Counted from the stretch's first letter, positions 1 to 13,505 are shown. The stretch is DNA of 64,000 nt from Candidatus Hydrogenedentota bacterium (GCA_020848835.1 JADLHJ010000044.1:1-64000), one strand, 5' to 3'. Program-made: numbers and translations. The notes: generated by a model not told the origin, from the sequence alone.

Positions 1-90
1 GACCGTGTTCACGAACTTGGTCAGGGTGATGCTCTTAAATTTCGGGTCCGGAAGGGGTTGACGCTTCGGGACTTCACGACGCCGTGGCAT
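1..90 (-). CDS. rpsG: 30S ribosomal protein S7, N-terminal part (runs off the window)
   Basis: Only the first 30 codons are present; the gene continues beyond base 1. The translation begins [10 protein letters not shown] and goes on through LPDPKF and LTKFVNTV, the usual start of bacterial S7, the 16S rRNA-binding protein that nucleates assembly of the 30S head. The ATG is at 88-90 and a GGGAG sequence lies about 11 bases upstream. It starts 19 bases downstream of the rpsL stop on the same strand, which is the standard str-operon order (rpsL then rpsG). Family identity is clear even from this fragment; the rest of the gene cannot be judged. Confidence 0.93.
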   Translation of the reverse strand, partial: MPRRREVPKRQPLPDPKFKSITLTKFVNTV

Positions 91-109
91 TGATTAAAAC
101 GCTCCCAAT

Positions 110-532
110 CTAGCTTTTCGGCTTTTTAACGCCGTACTTCGAGCGGCTTACCCACCGCCCGGTATGAATCTTTTTACCGCCATCGTCCTTCGTACCTGCC
201 GAACCGCCGCAATCGCCGGTCGCATCCAGCACGCCACGGATGAGGTGGTAGCGGACGCCGGGCAGGTCCTTCACGCGGCCGCCGCGAATCATCACCTGCG
301 AGTGTTCCTGCAGGTTGTGGCCCACGCCGGGGATATATACGGTCACTTCCATGCCGTTCTTCAGGCGAACACGCGCTACCTTACGAAGCGCCGAGTTCGG
401 CTTCTTCGGGGTCATCGTCCACACGCGGGTGCAGGTTCCCGATGCCTGGGGGCACGCCTTCAGGGCGGGCGACTTCGTCTTGCTCAAACGCGCCTTCCGG
501 GCGTTCCGCATCAATTGATTAATCGTCGGCAA
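110..532 (-). CDS. rpsL: 30S ribosomal protein S12
   Basis: S12 lies at the decoding centre of the 30S subunit. The protein (140 aa) begins PTINQLMRN after the start residue and carries the conserved [11 protein letters not shown] segment and the [13 protein letters not shown] segment, so the lysines equivalent to E. coli K43 and K88, whose mutation gives streptomycin resistance, are both wild type. I place the start at the TTG of 530-532: AGGAG lies 7 bases upstream and the next residues are the universal PTINQL; an upstream ATG at 592 would add 20 residues with no S12 similarity. Unusual: between GVLD and the C-terminal [10 protein letters not shown] there are about 26 residues, against about 10 in typical S12, with a Gly/Lys/Asp-rich insertion. 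The gene follows rpoC after 203 bases and is probably cotranscribed with it. Confidence 0.97.
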   Translation of the reverse strand: MPTINQLMRNARKARLSKTKSPALKACPQASGTCTRVWTMTPKKPNSALRKVARVRLKNGMEVTVYIPGVGHNLQEHSQVMIRGGRVKDLPGVRYHLIRGVLDATGDCGGSAGTKDDGGKKIHTGRWVSRSKYGVKKPKS

Positions 533-690
533 CAAACTTCTCCTGGCACCTAGACTCTCTTCACCCTCAGGCAGGGTTTTCCCCGCACACAACGGCCCGG
601 TAGCTTATCACAAGAAAATGCCCGTGTCAACCAACCCGCCGTCTTCTCATCCCAACTCGACCCCTTTGGATTCGGGGTGTCATAAACATA

Positions 691-718
691 GTTGCGGCGG
701 GCCTATGCCCGCCGCAAC
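691..718. repeat. Perfect 12-bp hairpin in the rpoC-rpsL gap
   Basis: A 12-bp arm GTTGCGGCGGGC (691-702) is separated by CTAT from its exact reverse complement (707-718). In the minus-strand transcript it lies just downstream of rpoC and about 160 nt before the rpsL start. No U-run follows, so it is not a classic terminator. It could be an RNA-processing or stabilising element or an inserted extragenic palindrome. A weaker inverted repeat (CCCC...GGGG, 661-677) sits beside it. Confidence 0.7.
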
Positions 719-735
719 AGTATCAACCAATACTA

Positions 736-3700
736 CTACAACAGTTCTTCCATCGTCTCCGACGGGCCGACTTCCAGATCTTCCGAGAAGTCTTGCACCT
801 GATCTTCGACGAGTTCGATGTGCGTGTTCTGGTAGTGGCGGCTGCCCGTACCCGCGGGGATCAGGTGACCGATGATCACGTTCTCCTTCAACCCGCGCAG
901 GAAGTCGCGCTTGCCCGACAACGCTGCGTCCGTGAGGACGCGTGTCGTCTGCTGGAACGACGCTGCCGCGATCCAGCTCTCCGTGCTCAACGCCGCCTTC
1001 GTAATACCTTGAAGGATCGGTTCGGCTTCCGCCGGACGTCCACCCTTCTGGCGCGTCTGTTCGTTCGTGTCCTGGAAGCGGATCTTGTCCACTTCTTCGG
1101 CCGCGAGGAACGGCGTGTCACCCGGATCGTCTTTGATGCGGACCTTGCGCAGCATCTGGCGAATGATTACCTCGATGTGCTTGTCGTTCGTGCGCACACC
1201 TTGCAGACGGTACACCTGCTGAATTTCGTCGAGCAGGTATTTGCGCAAGGCGTCTTCACCCTGCACTTCGAGGATGTCGTTCGGAATCACAGGACCGTCC
1301 GTCAAGCGCTGACCTGCGTAAACGCGGTCACCCGCCTGCACGTTCAAGTGCTTGCCAGGCGGAATCGTGTATTCGCGTTCCTTACCGATGGGCGGCACCA
1401 CTTTTACTTTGCGCAGGCCCTTCGTCGCGCCGCCGAGTTCGACCATACCGTCGATGTGACTGATAACGGCCGGGTCCTTCGGCATGCGCGCTTCGAACAA
1501 TTCCGCAACGCGCGGCAGACCACCGGTGATGTCTTTCGTCTTGCTGAACTGGCGTGGTGTCTTCGCGAGCATGTCACCTGCGAGCACCTTGTCACCGTTG
1601 CCGACCATCACGTGCGTTTGCGCAGGTACCGTTGCGTACGCGAGCACTTCGCCCTGTTTGCCAAGAATAATGATCTGCGGGTGCAGGTCTTGTTTGTGCT
1701 CGGTGACCACGCGCTCTTCGATACCCGTATCCGGGTTGATGTCTTTGCGCACCGTGACACCTTCGACCATGCCTTCCACATGGACGACACCGCCGGCTTC
1801 CGCCACGATCGCGACGTTGTACGGATCCCACGTGAAGATGGCCTGACCCTTCTTCACCTTTTCGCCGTCCTGCACCAAAAGATTTGCGCCAGGCGGAACG
1901 CCCCAACGCTGCAACTCTTTCTCTTCCGGATCGAGCACCGCCATTTCACCGCCGCGGTTCACCGCTACGATTTTGCCTTCGCGGTTTTCCGCGGTGCGCA
2001 CGTTGCGGTACATCAAGGTACCGGAATCGATTGCCTTGATTTCGCTGGCTTCAACCTGACGGCTCGCCGCACCACCGATGTGGAACGTACGCATCGTGAG
2101 CTGCGTGCCCGGTTCGCCGATGGACTGCGCGGCGATGATACCCACCGCTTCACCCAACTCGACGAGCTGGTTCGTCGCGAGGTTCACGCCGTAGCAGAAC
2201 TGGCACGCGCCGCGCTTGGATTGGCAGGTAAGCACCGAACGAATCTTCACGCCGGGCAAGCCCTTCGCGACAATCTCGTTCGCCTTCTCTTCGGTGATGC
2301 CTTCGCTTGCGCGAACAATCGGTTCCGATTCGCCGGGCACGAGAATATCATCGAGCGCGTGACGGCCGACGATACGTTCTTCCAGCGGCTGAATCGATTC
2401 TGTGCCGTCCATCAAGGATTCGACCCAGATGCCGTTCAGCGTGCCGCAGTCCTGTTCTTCGATGACCACGTCCTGCGCAACGTCCACCAGACGGCGCGTG
2501 AGGTAACCGGCGTCCGCGGTCTTGAGCGCGGTATCGGCAAGACCTTTGCGCGCACCGTGCGACGAGATGAAATACTCCAACACGGTGAGGCCTTCGCGGA
2601 AGTTCGATGTAATCGGCGATTCGATAATGTCGCCGCTCGGCTTCGCCATCAGCCCGCGCATCGCGGCGAGCTGACGAATCTGCTGTTTCGTACCGCGCGC
2701 GCCGGAGGTCAACATCAGGTAGATTCCCGTGAAGCCCTGATCGTTTTCGGCCATCGCTTTCATCATCGCGGTGGACACGGATTCTGTCGTCGTCGTCCAC
2801 TGGTCGATGACTTTGTTGTAGCGCTCACCTTCGGTGATGAGACCGTTCTGGTACATCTCGTCAATGCGCGCGACTTCGGCCTTCGCCGCGTCGATAAGCG
2901 TCTTCTTTTCTTCGGGCACGAGCATGTCCACAACGCCGATCGAAATACCCGCGAGTGTCGCGTGCTTGAAGCCTACGCGCTTCATCATGTCGAGCAGTTC
3001 TACGGTCTTGCTGTGACCCAGTTTCAAATAGGCGTTCGCGATGACGTCACCGATCGAACCCTTGTCGAGTTCGCGGTTCACGTCTTTCAGCGAAATCTCC
3101 GGCGGCAGACCTTCCTTCAGGAGCACACGGCCAACCGTCGTATCGACAATCTCGCCGTCGTAGTGCACCTTGATGCCCGCATGCAGATCGACTTCGCCCA
3201 TTTCATAGGCGAGCACCACCGACGCCGTGTCTCGGTACACGCGGCCCGGCTGGGTAATCTTGCCGTCCTTGATCCATTCTGCTTTCCATCCGCCCTTCGC
3301 GCCTTTGCGCAGACGCGTCATGTAGGAAATACCCAGAACGATGTCCTGGCTGGGCGTCACGATCGGGCGACCGTTCGACGGCGAGAAAATGTTCGTGGAC
3401 GACAGCATCAACAGACGCGCTTCAAGCTGCGCGCCCGGCATCAGCGGCACGTGCACGGCCATCTGGTCACCGTCGAAGTCGGCGTTGAACGCCGCGCACA
3501 CGAGCGGGTGAATACGGATGGCTTTACCTTCGATCAGCGTCGGTTCAAACGCCTGGATACCCAAACGGTGCAGCGTAGGTGCGCGGTTCAGCATTACGGG
3601 ATGGTCCTTGATCACTTCTTCAAGGATGTCCCATACCTCTTCACGGCCCTGCGCGATAACTTTTTTCGCGGCCTTGATCGTCGTCGCGTGGCCACGTTCT

Positions 3701-4842
3701 TTGAGTTCGCGAATGATGAACGGCTCGAAAAGTTCGAGCGCCATCTTCTTCGGCAAACCGCACTGGTGCAGTTTCAATTCGGGACCGACAACGATCACCG
3801 ATCGGCCCGAGTAGTCCACGCGCTTACCAAGCAGGTTCTGGCGGAAACGGCCCTGCTTACCCTTGAGCATGTCGCTCAAGGATTTCAGTGGACGATTGCC
3901 CGCGCCAAGCACGGTGCGGCCATGACGACCGTTGTCGAACAGCGCGTCAACGGCTTCCTGCAACATGCGCTTTTCGTTGCGCAGAATTACTTCCGGCGCG
4001 CGCAGTTCGATGAGGCGCTTCAGACGGTTGTTGCGGTTGATCACGCGGCGATACAGATCGTTCAGATCGCTCGTTGCGTAACGGCCACCTTCGAGCGGCA
4101 CCAACGGACGCAGATCCGGCGGAATAACCGGCACCACATCGAGCACCATCCACGCCGCGCTATTGCCCGACTTGCGGATCGCTTCGACGACTTTCAGGCG
4201 CTTGATCGCTTTCGCGCGCGCCTGCATGGACGTTGTCGTGCCCAGCAACGCGTGCAGCTCCGCGCTCAACTGCTCAATGTCGATTTCTTCGAGCAACATC
4301 TTGATCGCTTCGGCGCCCATCTTTGCGACGAACCGATCGCCCCACTGTTCGCGGGCGTCCTGGTATTCGTCTTCCGTGAGCGTCTGCATCTTCGAGAGGC
4401 TCGTGTCGCCGGCGTCGACGACGATGTAGTTCTCGAAGTAGATGATGCGTTCGAGCACGCGGATCGACAGGTCAAGCAGGTTGCCGATGCTCGACGGCGT
4501 GGTCTTGAAAAACCAGATGTGCGTGACGGGCACGGCCAGCTTGATGCAGCCCATGCGCTCGCGGCGCACTTTCGATTCCGTCACTTCGACGCCGCAGCGA
4601 TCGCACACGATGCCGCGGTGCTTCACTTTCTTGTATTTACCGCAGGCGCACTCCCAGTCCTTCACCGGACCGAAGATGCGTTCGCAGAACAAACCGTCTT
4701 TTTCCGGCTTGAACGTGCGGTAGTTGATCGTCTCCGGCTTCTTTACTTCGCCGCGTGACCATTTCAAAATATCTTCCGAAGAGGCCAGGCGAATTTGAAT
4801 CGCGTCAAAACGGTCGCCGGTTGTCGCTATATACTTGGACAA
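736..4842 (-). CDS. rpoC: DNA-directed RNA polymerase subunit beta'
   Basis: This is the catalytic beta' subunit of RNA polymerase (1368 aa from the chosen start). Near residues 65-83 four cysteines (CACG...CDRCG) form the N-terminal zinc site; around residue 455 lies NADFDGD, whose aspartates hold the active-site magnesium; toward the C-terminal half [13 protein letters not shown] supplies the second zinc site. I choose the TTG at 4840-4842: a GGAGGG sequence lies 8 bases upstream inside the last codons of rpoB, and the start is 4 bases after the rpoB stop. An in-frame ATG at 4905 would overlap rpoB by 59 bases and add a basic tail. rpoB and rpoC are therefore translationally close-coupled. 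Length and motifs are normal for the family. Confidence 0.98.
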   Translation of the reverse strand: MSKYIATTGDRFDAIQIRLASSEDILKWSRGEVKKPETINYRTFKPEKDGLFCERIFGPVKDWECACGKYKKVKHRGIVCDRCGVEVTESKVRRERMGCIKLAVPVTHIWFFKTTPSSIGNLLDLSIRVLERIIYFENYIVVDAGDTSLSKMQTLTEDEYQDAREQWGDRFVAKMGAEAIKMLLEEIDIEQLSAELHALLGTTTSMQARAKAIKRLKVVEAIRKSGNSAAWMVLDVVPVIPPDLRPLVPLEGGRYATSDLNDLYRRVINRNNRLKRLIELRAPEVILRNEKRMLQEAVDALFDNGRHGRTVLGAGNRPLKSLSDMLKGKQGRFRQNLLGKRVDYSGRSVIVVGPELKLHQCGLPKKMALELFEPFIIRELKERGHATTIKAAKKVIAQGREEVWDILEEVIKDHPVMLNRAPTLHRLGIQAFEPTLIEGKAIRIHPLVCAAFNADFDGDQMAVHVPLMPGAQLEARLLMLSSTNIFSPSNGRPIVTPSQDIVLGISYMTRLRKGAKGGWKAEWIKDGKITQPGRVYRDTASVVLAYEMGEVDLHAGIKVHYDGEIVDTTVGRVLLKEGLPPEISLKDVNRELDKGSIGDVIANAYLKLGHSKTVELLDMMKRVGFKHATLAGISIGVVDMLVPEEKKTLIDAAKAEVARIDEMYQNGLITEGERYNKVIDQWTTTTESVSTAMMKAMAENDQGFTGIYLMLTSGARGTKQQIRQLAAMRGLMAKPSGDIIESPITSNFREGLTVLEYFISSHGARKGLADTALKTADAGYLTRRLVDVAQDVVIEEQDCGTLNGIWVESLMDGTESIQPLEERIVGRHALDDILVPGESEPIVRASEGITEEKANEIVAKGLPGVKIRSVLTCQSKRGACQFCYGVNLATNQLVELGEAVGIIAAQSIGEPGTQLTMRTFHIGGAASRQVEASEIKAIDSGTLMYRNVRTAENREGKIVAVNRGGEMAVLDPEEKELQRWGVPPGANLLVQDGEKVKKGQAIFTWDPYNVAIVAEAGGVVHVEGMVEGVTVRKDINPDTGIEERVVTEHKQDLHPQIIILGKQGEVLAYATVPAQTHVMVGNGDKVLAGDMLAKTPRQFSKTKDITGGLPRVAELFEARMPKDPAVISHIDGMVELGGATKGLRKVKVVPPIGKEREYTIPPGKHLNVQAGDRVYAGQRLTDGPVIPNDILEVQGEDALRKYLLDEIQQVYRLQGVRTNDKHIEVIIRQMLRKVRIKDDPGDTPFLAAEEVDKIRFQDTNEQTRQKGGRPAEAEPILQGITKAALSTESWIAAASFQQTTRVLTDAALSGKRDFLRGLKENVIIGHLIPAGTGSRHYQNTHIELVEDQVQDFSEDLEVGPSETMEELL

Positions 4843-4846
4843 GCGT

Positions 4847-8707
<3,861 letters not shown>

Positions 8708-8796
8708 TCGCAGACCCTCTATAACTAGACGCCGTGCAACGGGGAAATCACCCGTGTGGACACCGTCAAAACCACAAATTCATCGCTCTCTTAAGG

Positions 8797-8820
8797 AAGG
8801 CGCCGGCTAGCGCCTTTTTT
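8797..8820 (+). terminator. Terminator-like hairpin with T-run in the rpoB leader region
   Basis: GGCGC (8799-8803), loop CGGCTA, GCGCC (8810-8814), followed by six T residues (8815-8820), with A-T pairs extending the stem. Read on the plus strand it has the form of an intrinsic terminator, yet no plus-strand gene ends here. On the minus strand it falls in the rpoB leader about 90 nt before the rpoB start, where the T-run becomes an A-run and would not terminate. It may stop an antisense or small RNA, or act as a leader hairpin. Confidence 0.4.
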
Positions 8821-8924
8821 ATCAATCGGGTTATCTGGCCTGGCACGGCCAAAGACACCTCACCCCGGTGCCGTTGTGAGTTTTTACAAAAGACATACTT
8901 CTCCCGCCGGAAGCACAAACAAGA

Positions 8925-8953
8925 AACATACCATGCCGAAATGGGATTGTCAA
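8925..8953 (-). promoter_or_regulatory. Sigma-70-type promoter for rpoB-rpoC-rpsL-rpsG
   Basis: On the minus strand TTGACA (8948-8953) is followed by a 17-base spacer and TATGTT (8925-8930), a near-consensus vegetative promoter. Transcription would begin near 8918, giving a leader of about 210 nt before the rpoB ATG at 8707. This is the main identifiable element of the 470-base gap between rpoB and the lactonase gene; the rest holds the 8797-8820 hairpin, an A+T-rich stretch near 9060-9100 and a repeat arm near 9122. No ribosomal gene lies immediately upstream. Confidence 0.75.
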
Positions 8954-9106
8954 GTCACTATCACCCGCTAGGTGAACGCAGCCAGACCAAACACTTCCGC
9001 AACCGAACCAAAAGGAGAATCGCTACACCAAGCCGCAATATTCCCAAAAGGATTATGTATTGAATTTAGTAATTTTATTACTTATTTCAACAAAATCTTG
9101 CGAGAT

Positions 9107-9147
9107 CGGGGAATTAGGCTCGTAGTTCCCCGTTTACGCGGTCTTCG
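9107..9147. repeat. Repeat family A, single arm with adjoining hairpin
   Basis: GTAGTTCCCCGTTTACGCGG (9122-9141) and the following TCTTCG match the arm of a repeat also found at 11860, 13506 and 56089 (consensus GGAGTTCCGCGTTTACGCGG then TCTTG). A short inverted repeat CGGGGAA (9107-9113) / TTCCCCG (9126-9132) overlaps it. The copy lies 31 bases beyond the lactonase stop. Its hairpin arm has one mismatch compared with the other copies, so it may be a decayed member. Confidence 0.55.
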
Positions 9148-9177
9148 CCCCTGACCACAGCTTCGCACCCATCCCAG

Positions 9178-10308
9178 CTACGGAAAAAACACACAGACGG
9201 GCATCGGCACGCTGAGTGGCTCCCCAACCTGCTTCAACGCCCCTGTCTTCCCGTCGACCGCAAACGTCACCACGCTGTCACTGTTCTGGTTTGCCGCCAA
9301 CAGGTACTTGCCACCCGGGTCGACATTAAAATTCCGCGGCGTGCGACCCCCAGTCGGCGTCTGGCCCGTCGCGCTCAGTTCTCCCGACTGCTCATCAACG
9401 GCGAAAACCGCGATACTGTCATGCCCGCGGTTCGACGCATACACATACCGTCCCGAAGGATGCACCCGGATCTCCGCGGTGGTATTGGTTCCCTTAGAAT
9501 CACTCGGCAACGTGCTGATCGTCTGCAACTCTTTCGTCGCGCCCGATGCCGCATCGAACGAAAACGCCGTCACGGAATTCCCAAGCTCATTCACTGAATA
9601 TAAAACGGGCAACGTCGGATGGAATTTTGTGTGCCGAGGACCCGCGCCAGGTTTCAACACCGCCGGATCCGTTGCCGTCAACGACCCTGCCGCCGCGTCA
9701 TACTTATAGATTATCAACTTGTCGATCCCCAGGTCCGCAACAATAAGAAACTTACCACTGGAATCAAAGGTCACCGAATGCGCATGCGGTTCTCCCTGCC
9801 GATCCTTATTCACGCTACTACCTACATGCTGAAAAAAAGCAGACGCCTTACTCAGCGCACCCTTCGCATCAATCGGTAACAGCGCGACACTTCCCCCGCC
9901 GTAATTCGCCACCGCCAGATGCTCCCCCGAAGGCGCGACAGCCACATGACACGGCCCCGCCCCTACCGACGATGCGCGATTTATCAACGTCAGCTCACCC
10001 GACTCTTCGATTCGAAATGCGCTAACCGTTCCCCCATCTCCATCCGGCTCTTTCACCATCTCGCCCACGGCATATATCACGGGCAACACCGGGTGCTTTG
10101 CTAGAAACGACGGGTTCTCCGTCTTCGCCGCAACCCTCAAATTGCTTATGGCACCGCTACTGGAATCAAAATCCGCAACATAAATCCCCTGGCTGGCACC
10201 ATTCGTGTAGGTACCGAAATAGACGCGCTGCACTTCCGCTTCCGTAGCAAAATTGACAAATGCCCCAATCAAAGCGGCCACGACGGGCATCTTCCATGAA
10301 ATACGCAT
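9178..10308 (-). CDS. Secreted lactonase-family (6-phosphogluconolactonase-like) beta-propeller
   Basis: A 376-aa protein with an N-terminal signal peptide (hydrophobic residues about 7-22) followed by YFGTYTNGASQGIYVADFD, the hallmark opening of the YbhE/Pgl-type seven-bladed lactonase family. Later segments such as GAGPRHTKFHP, EIRVHPSGRYVYASNRGHDSIAVF and TPRNFNVDPGGKYLLAANQNSD are the family's repeated blade motifs. Cytoplasmic YbhE hydrolyses 6-phosphogluconolactone; an exported member cannot be assigned that substrate with confidence and may act on another lactone or bind ligand. AGGAG lies 6 bases before the ATG. It is separated from rpoB by a promoter-containing gap and does not look part of that operon. 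Confidence 0.88.
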   Translation of the reverse strand: MRISWKMPVVAALIGAFVNFATEAEVQRVYFGTYTNGASQGIYVADFDSSSGAISNLRVAAKTENPSFLAKHPVLPVIYAVGEMVKEPDGDGGTVSAFRIEESGELTLINRASSVGAGPCHVAVAPSGEHLAVANYGGGSVALLPIDAKGALSKASAFFQHVGSSVNKDRQGEPHAHSVTFDSSGKFLIVADLGIDKLIIYKYDAAAGSLTATDPAVLKPGAGPRHTKFHPTLPVLYSVNELGNSVTAFSFDAASGATKELQTISTLPSDSKGTNTTAEIRVHPSGRYVYASNRGHDSIAVFAVDEQSGELSATGQTPTGGRTPRNFNVDPGGKYLLAANQNSDSVVTFAVDGKTGALKQVGEPLSVPMPVCVFFP

Positions 10309-10431
10309 GAATTGCTCCTGAAATTAGTGTTCCACCGAACTGCGGATATTGACGGCCCAGCCAGCATTTTTCTGAATAGTATCCCAATGGAGAGTAACTC
10401 AAAAGTGCCAATCGTTCACGCTGAAGTCCGC

Positions 10432-10468
10432 GTTCTTCGTGTTCTTCGTGTCCTTCGTGCCTTCGTGG
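10432..10468. repeat. Short tandem TTCGTG repeat (family C-like)
   Basis: Tandem units of the form GTTCTTCGTG / GTCCTTCGTG / CCTTCGTGG occupy 10432-10468, in the gap between the divergent lactonase and exonuclease III genes. It resembles the CCGTGTCTCCGTGG repeats at 19970-20046 and 20528-20546. Such stretches are commonly seen between genes in related uncultured bacteria. Function unknown. Confidence 0.6.
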
Positions 10469-10508
10469 TAAACTTTCCGAATTCAACTCTTCCGCAACAG
10501 GTGCAGCT

Positions 10509-11276
10509 ATGACCACTTTAGTTTCATGGAATGTCAATGGCGTCCGCGCGGCCGGACGCAACGGCTTTCTGCTATGGCTCGACGCGATGCAGCCGGACAT
10601 CGTCTGCCTGCAAGAGACAAAAGCACACGAAGGCGATCTCGACGTTACCCTCCGCGAACCGAAAGGTTACTCGAGCGTATGGCAGTCGGCCGTCAAGAAG
10701 GGTTACAGCGGAACCGCAACCTATTTCAAAAGCAAGCATACGCCGCTGTCCGTTAAGACTATGGGCGTTGACGAATTCGACAACGAAGGCCGCGTCCAGA
10801 TGGTGGAGTTCAAAGACTTCACGTTGATCAACGCGTACTACCCCAACGCGCAGGCCGAGCGCGCGCGCATCGAATACAAGCTTCGCTTCAACGACTCGAT
10901 GCTGAAGCTCTGTAACAAACTTCGCAAAGCCGGCAAGAACGTCGTCGTTTGCGGCGATTTCAACGTCGCTCACAAGGACATCGATCTCGCGCGTCCTAAG
11001 GACAACAAGAACAGCCCGGGATTCTATCCCGAAGAGTGTGCATCGATGGATACCTTCATCAACGCCGGCTACGTAGACACCTTCCGCCACTTCACGCCCG
11101 AGCCCGGCCATTACACCTGGTGGTCCCTGCGTAGCGGTGCGCGCGCGCGAAACATCGGCTGGCGCATCGACTATCACTGCGTGAACAAGGAATTCATCGA
11201 CCGTGTGAAAAAGGCGCAGATTCACTGCGATATACTCGGCAGCGATCACTGCCCGGTTTCCATCACGGTGAAATAA
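10509..11276 (+). CDS. xth: Exodeoxyribonuclease III (AP endonuclease, ExoA/XthA type)
   Basis: A 255-aa protein of the Mg-dependent exonuclease III family, which cuts DNA 5' of abasic sites and has 3'-5' exonuclease and 3'-phosphodiesterase activity in base-excision repair. Diagnostic pieces in order: LVSWNVNGVRAA at the start, DIVCLQETKA (catalytic Glu), INAYYPNAQ, VVVCGDFNVAHKDIDLARP, WRIDYHC and GSDHCPVSI at the end with the catalytic Asp-His pair. AGGTG lies 6 bases before the ATG. Length is standard. The next gene begins at the very next base after the stop, so the two are translationally coupled although their roles do not obviously connect. An unrelated uracil-DNA glycosylase at 16349 would act in the same repair pathway. 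Confidence 0.97.
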   Translation: MTTLVSWNVNGVRAAGRNGFLLWLDAMQPDIVCLQETKAHEGDLDVTLREPKGYSSVWQSAVKKGYSGTATYFKSKHTPLSVKTMGVDEFDNEGRVQMVEFKDFTLINAYYPNAQAERARIEYKLRFNDSMLKLCNKLRKAGKNVVVCGDFNVAHKDIDLARPKDNKNSPGFYPEECASMDTFINAGYVDTFRHFTPEPGHYTWWSLRSGARARNIGWRIDYHCVNKEFIDRVKKAQIHCDILGSDHCPVSITVK

Positions 11277-11858
11277 ATGCGCCGCCGCTCTCAAGTCACC
11301 AGCAAACGCGGCGACAAAGGCGAAACCACCACGCTTGGCGGCGATTCCGTATCGAAAGCGCATCCTGCAATTGAATGTTGCGGATGCGTCGATGAACTGC
11401 GCGCCTATCTCGCGCTCATCCGGCAACTCACCATTGCGCATCGGCCGGACGATTCCGAATCCGCTGAGTTTTTGTTATGGCTGCTGCACTGCTGCTTTTC
11501 GATAGGTAGTCAATGCAGCGACCTGCGTAACACGCACCCCGAATACCGCAAGGTGGACATCGACGCGTCGCACGTAAGAAAGCTGGAAGCCTTTCAGCAG
11601 CAGATCGAAGATGAAGTAAAACTTCCAAAACAGTTCGTCGTCTCCGCAACCAACGAACTAGCCGCTCAGGTAGACATCGCAACAACGATTGTGCGCCGCC
11701 TCGAACGCGCCATCGTGCGCGTCAAAGAAATCGAACCAAACTTCGATTGCGCCAACATGCTCGTCTTCGTCAACCGCCTCAGCGACACGCTCTACATGCT
11801 CGCGAGAAAATTCGACGATGGCAAGCATCAAACCGTGGACTACGCGGTGCTTTCTTAA
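11277..11858 (+). CDS. PduO-type cob(I)alamin adenosyltransferase (divergent)
   Basis: A 193-aa protein resembling PduO-family ATP:corrinoid adenosyltransferases, which make adenosylcobalamin. The N-terminal SKRGDKGETTTLGG matches the family TRxGDxGxT ATP-binding motif, with Ser-Lys replacing the usual Thr-Arg at its start. ECCGCVDELRAYL matches the VDELN region, and VRRLERAIV plus FVNRLSDTLYMLAR match the conserved helices that hold the RxxER and NRLSD signatures. The C-terminal match is strong, the middle is divergent. The ATG directly abuts the stop of the exonuclease gene with no gap, and no own ribosome-binding site is evident. No other cobalamin gene is nearby. Confidence 0.85.
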   Translation: MRRRSQVTSKRGDKGETTTLGGDSVSKAHPAIECCGCVDELRAYLALIRQLTIAHRPDDSESAEFLLWLLHCCFSIGSQCSDLRNTHPEYRKVDIDASHVRKLEAFQQQIEDEVKLPKQFVVSATNELAAQVDIATTIVRRLERAIVRVKEIEPNFDCANMLVFVNRLSDTLYMLARKFDDGKHQTVDYAVLS

Positions 11859-11859
11859 G

Positions 11860-11948
11860 GTTTGTCGTTCCGTGTTTGCGCGGTCTTGAAAAAAAGGAAA
11901 GCGCCTGACACTTGCAAATCAAGACCGGGTAAACGCGGAATTACAAAC
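11860..11948. repeat. Repeat family A, inverted pair
   Basis: Left arm 11860-11888 begins GTTTGTCGTTCC and contains CCGTG-TTTG-CGCGG; right arm 11920-11948 is its approximate reverse complement and contains CCGGGTAAACGCGG. Each arm can itself form a small hairpin and the two arms can pair to a long stem. It fills the gap between the convergent adenosyltransferase and FAD-protein genes. An A-run follows the left arm (11889-11895). Confidence 0.75.
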
Positions 11949-11965
11949 TAAACGCGACTTCGAAG

Positions 11966-13396
11966 TTAGGCCTCCTGCGGCGCCGCAGATAATCCCGCCT
12001 CGGTAATCTGCGCTTCTTCCTGATAACTCTCGTAATCCGTGTTGATTTCCCACAGATTGTGCTTCGTGCCGTCTACGATATTCTCCGCGGAGAGAATGCC
12101 CATGAAAATGCTGTGATCCTGGTTGTTATACTTGAATGCACCGTAACGTCCAATCACCTGCAAACCTTTGATGGTCGACAGATACTCTTCCACCGGCTTG
12201 AGTTTTTCCTTGTAGCCGCGCTCATATACTGGATAGCAGCGCTTGATGCGATGCACGTGGCCGTCGAGTATTTTCGCGTCGCCGATCAAACCTGTGCGGC
12301 GAATCTCGTCCTTCCCGCGCGCGATTAGTTGGTCGTCGCTCTCATTCCACAACGCATCGTCGTCGTTGGCCCACAACTCCATCACAAGGATAGTCGTTGG
12401 ATCGTCGCCGTATAGATTCGGCACCCAATTGCGAAAGTTCGTGATGCGCCCCGTCAGCAAATCGTCGGAGTGAACGTACAACCACTGATCGGGAAAAAGG
12501 TCCTTCGCATCGACATGCAGATAGACCAGAATCGTATTGCGAAACTTCAGCGACGACGCCGCCTCGCGAATTTTCTCCGGCACGTCCGGCAGACGTGTGA
12601 CCAGCAACGAGATCGGCATCGACGACACGATGTGTTCGTAGTCCTTCACATCGCCATTCGGAAATTCCAACGCATACGCGCGGCCATCTTTCGTCAACAC
12701 GCGCTGCACCGGCGTGTTCAAATGCACCTGCCCGCCATGCGCACGCACATAGTCCGCCATGCGCTGATACACCATGCCCGTGCCTTCCAGCGGGAACGCG
12801 AACTGGTCCACAAGCGTCTTGTGCTTGCCGCCTTTGTTGCCGATAAATGCGCTCTTCACCGCTTCAAACAGGCTTAACTTTTTGATGCGCTGCGCCGCGA
12901 AATCTGCATCAAGCTCTTTACAGGTAATGCCCCAAAGCTTCTCGCTATAGGTCTTGAAAAAAATCTCAAACAGACGACGACCAAAACGGTTCACCACCCA
13001 ATTTTCAAAGGTGCCGTCCTGCTGAATCGGCGAAATGCTGTTCGCGATATAACTGAACCCGCAGCGCGCGGCTTCAAACGGCCCCAAGCGCGACAGCGCA
13101 TCGAACGGTTTCAATGGGTAAAAAAAGAACCGCCCGCGATAGTAGATGCGCGTCAGACGATTCACCATCCGATAATCGCGGCCCACAACTTCCAGCCACA
13201 ATTCATTGATGCGGCGGTGACTGCTGAAAAAGCGGTGCGGCCCCAAATCGACTATCTGGTCCCACAACTTAAATGACCGCGCGAGCCCGCCAACGGTATC
13301 GCTCGCCTCATAAACGTGAACTTCCACGCCCTTTTTCGCGAGCTCATACGCGGCGGTAATCCCCGCCGGGCCCGCGCCAATAACGGCTACCTGCAC
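11966..13396 (-). CDS. FAD-dependent amine-oxidase-fold protein (protoporphyrinogen oxidase / UDP-galactopyranose mutase-like)
   Basis: A 476-aa flavoprotein. VAVIGAGPAGITAAYEL at the N terminus is a textbook dinucleotide-binding (GxGxxG) motif, followed by VHVYEASDTVGGLARSF, where the acidic residue binds the FAD ribose. The segments DLGPHRFFSSH, FENWVVNRFGRRLFEIFF and YSEKLWGI are typical of UDP-galactopyranose-mutase-like and protoporphyrinogen-oxidase-like proteins found in polysaccharide gene sets. The real substrate cannot be read from sequence. I prefer the GTG at 13394-13396: GAGGA lies 7 bases upstream and the protein then opens right at the FAD motif; the ATG at 13447 would add 17 residues. 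Gene stands alone between two repeat-family-A elements. Confidence 0.85.
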   Translation of the reverse strand: MQVAVIGAGPAGITAAYELAKKGVEVHVYEASDTVGGLARSFKLWDQIVDLGPHRFFSSHRRINELWLEVVGRDYRMVNRLTRIYYRGRFFFYPLKPFDALSRLGPFEAARCGFSYIANSISPIQQDGTFENWVVNRFGRRLFEIFFKTYSEKLWGITCKELDADFAAQRIKKLSLFEAVKSAFIGNKGGKHKTLVDQFAFPLEGTGMVYQRMADYVRAHGGQVHLNTPVQRVLTKDGRAYALEFPNGDVKDYEHIVSSMPISLLVTRLPDVPEKIREAASSLKFRNTILVYLHVDAKDLFPDQWLYVHSDDLLTGRITNFRNWVPNLYGDDPTTILVMELWANDDDALWNESDDQLIARGKDEIRRTGLIGDAKILDGHVHRIKRCYPVYERGYKEKLKPVEEYLSTIKGLQVIGRYGAFKYNNQDHSIFMGILSAENIVDGTKHNLWEINTDYESYQEEAQITEAGLSAAPQEA

Positions 13397-13505
13397 AATA
13401 TTTTCCTCGGCCAGAAGATGGCCAATCCTTGCAACCCAGCAACCCACAGAATAGAAGGGTCATTTTAGCACAATAAAGTATGAGTCAAAAGATCGTGGAT
13501 GCTTC

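Noticed and set aside
793..4758. A 1321-aa open frame on the plus strand opposite rpoC (and similar long frames opposite rpoB at 4835-7804)
   Set aside because: They are shadows of biased codon use in rpoC and rpoB; the translations are Arg/His/Val-rich with no recognisable motif and no ribosome site.
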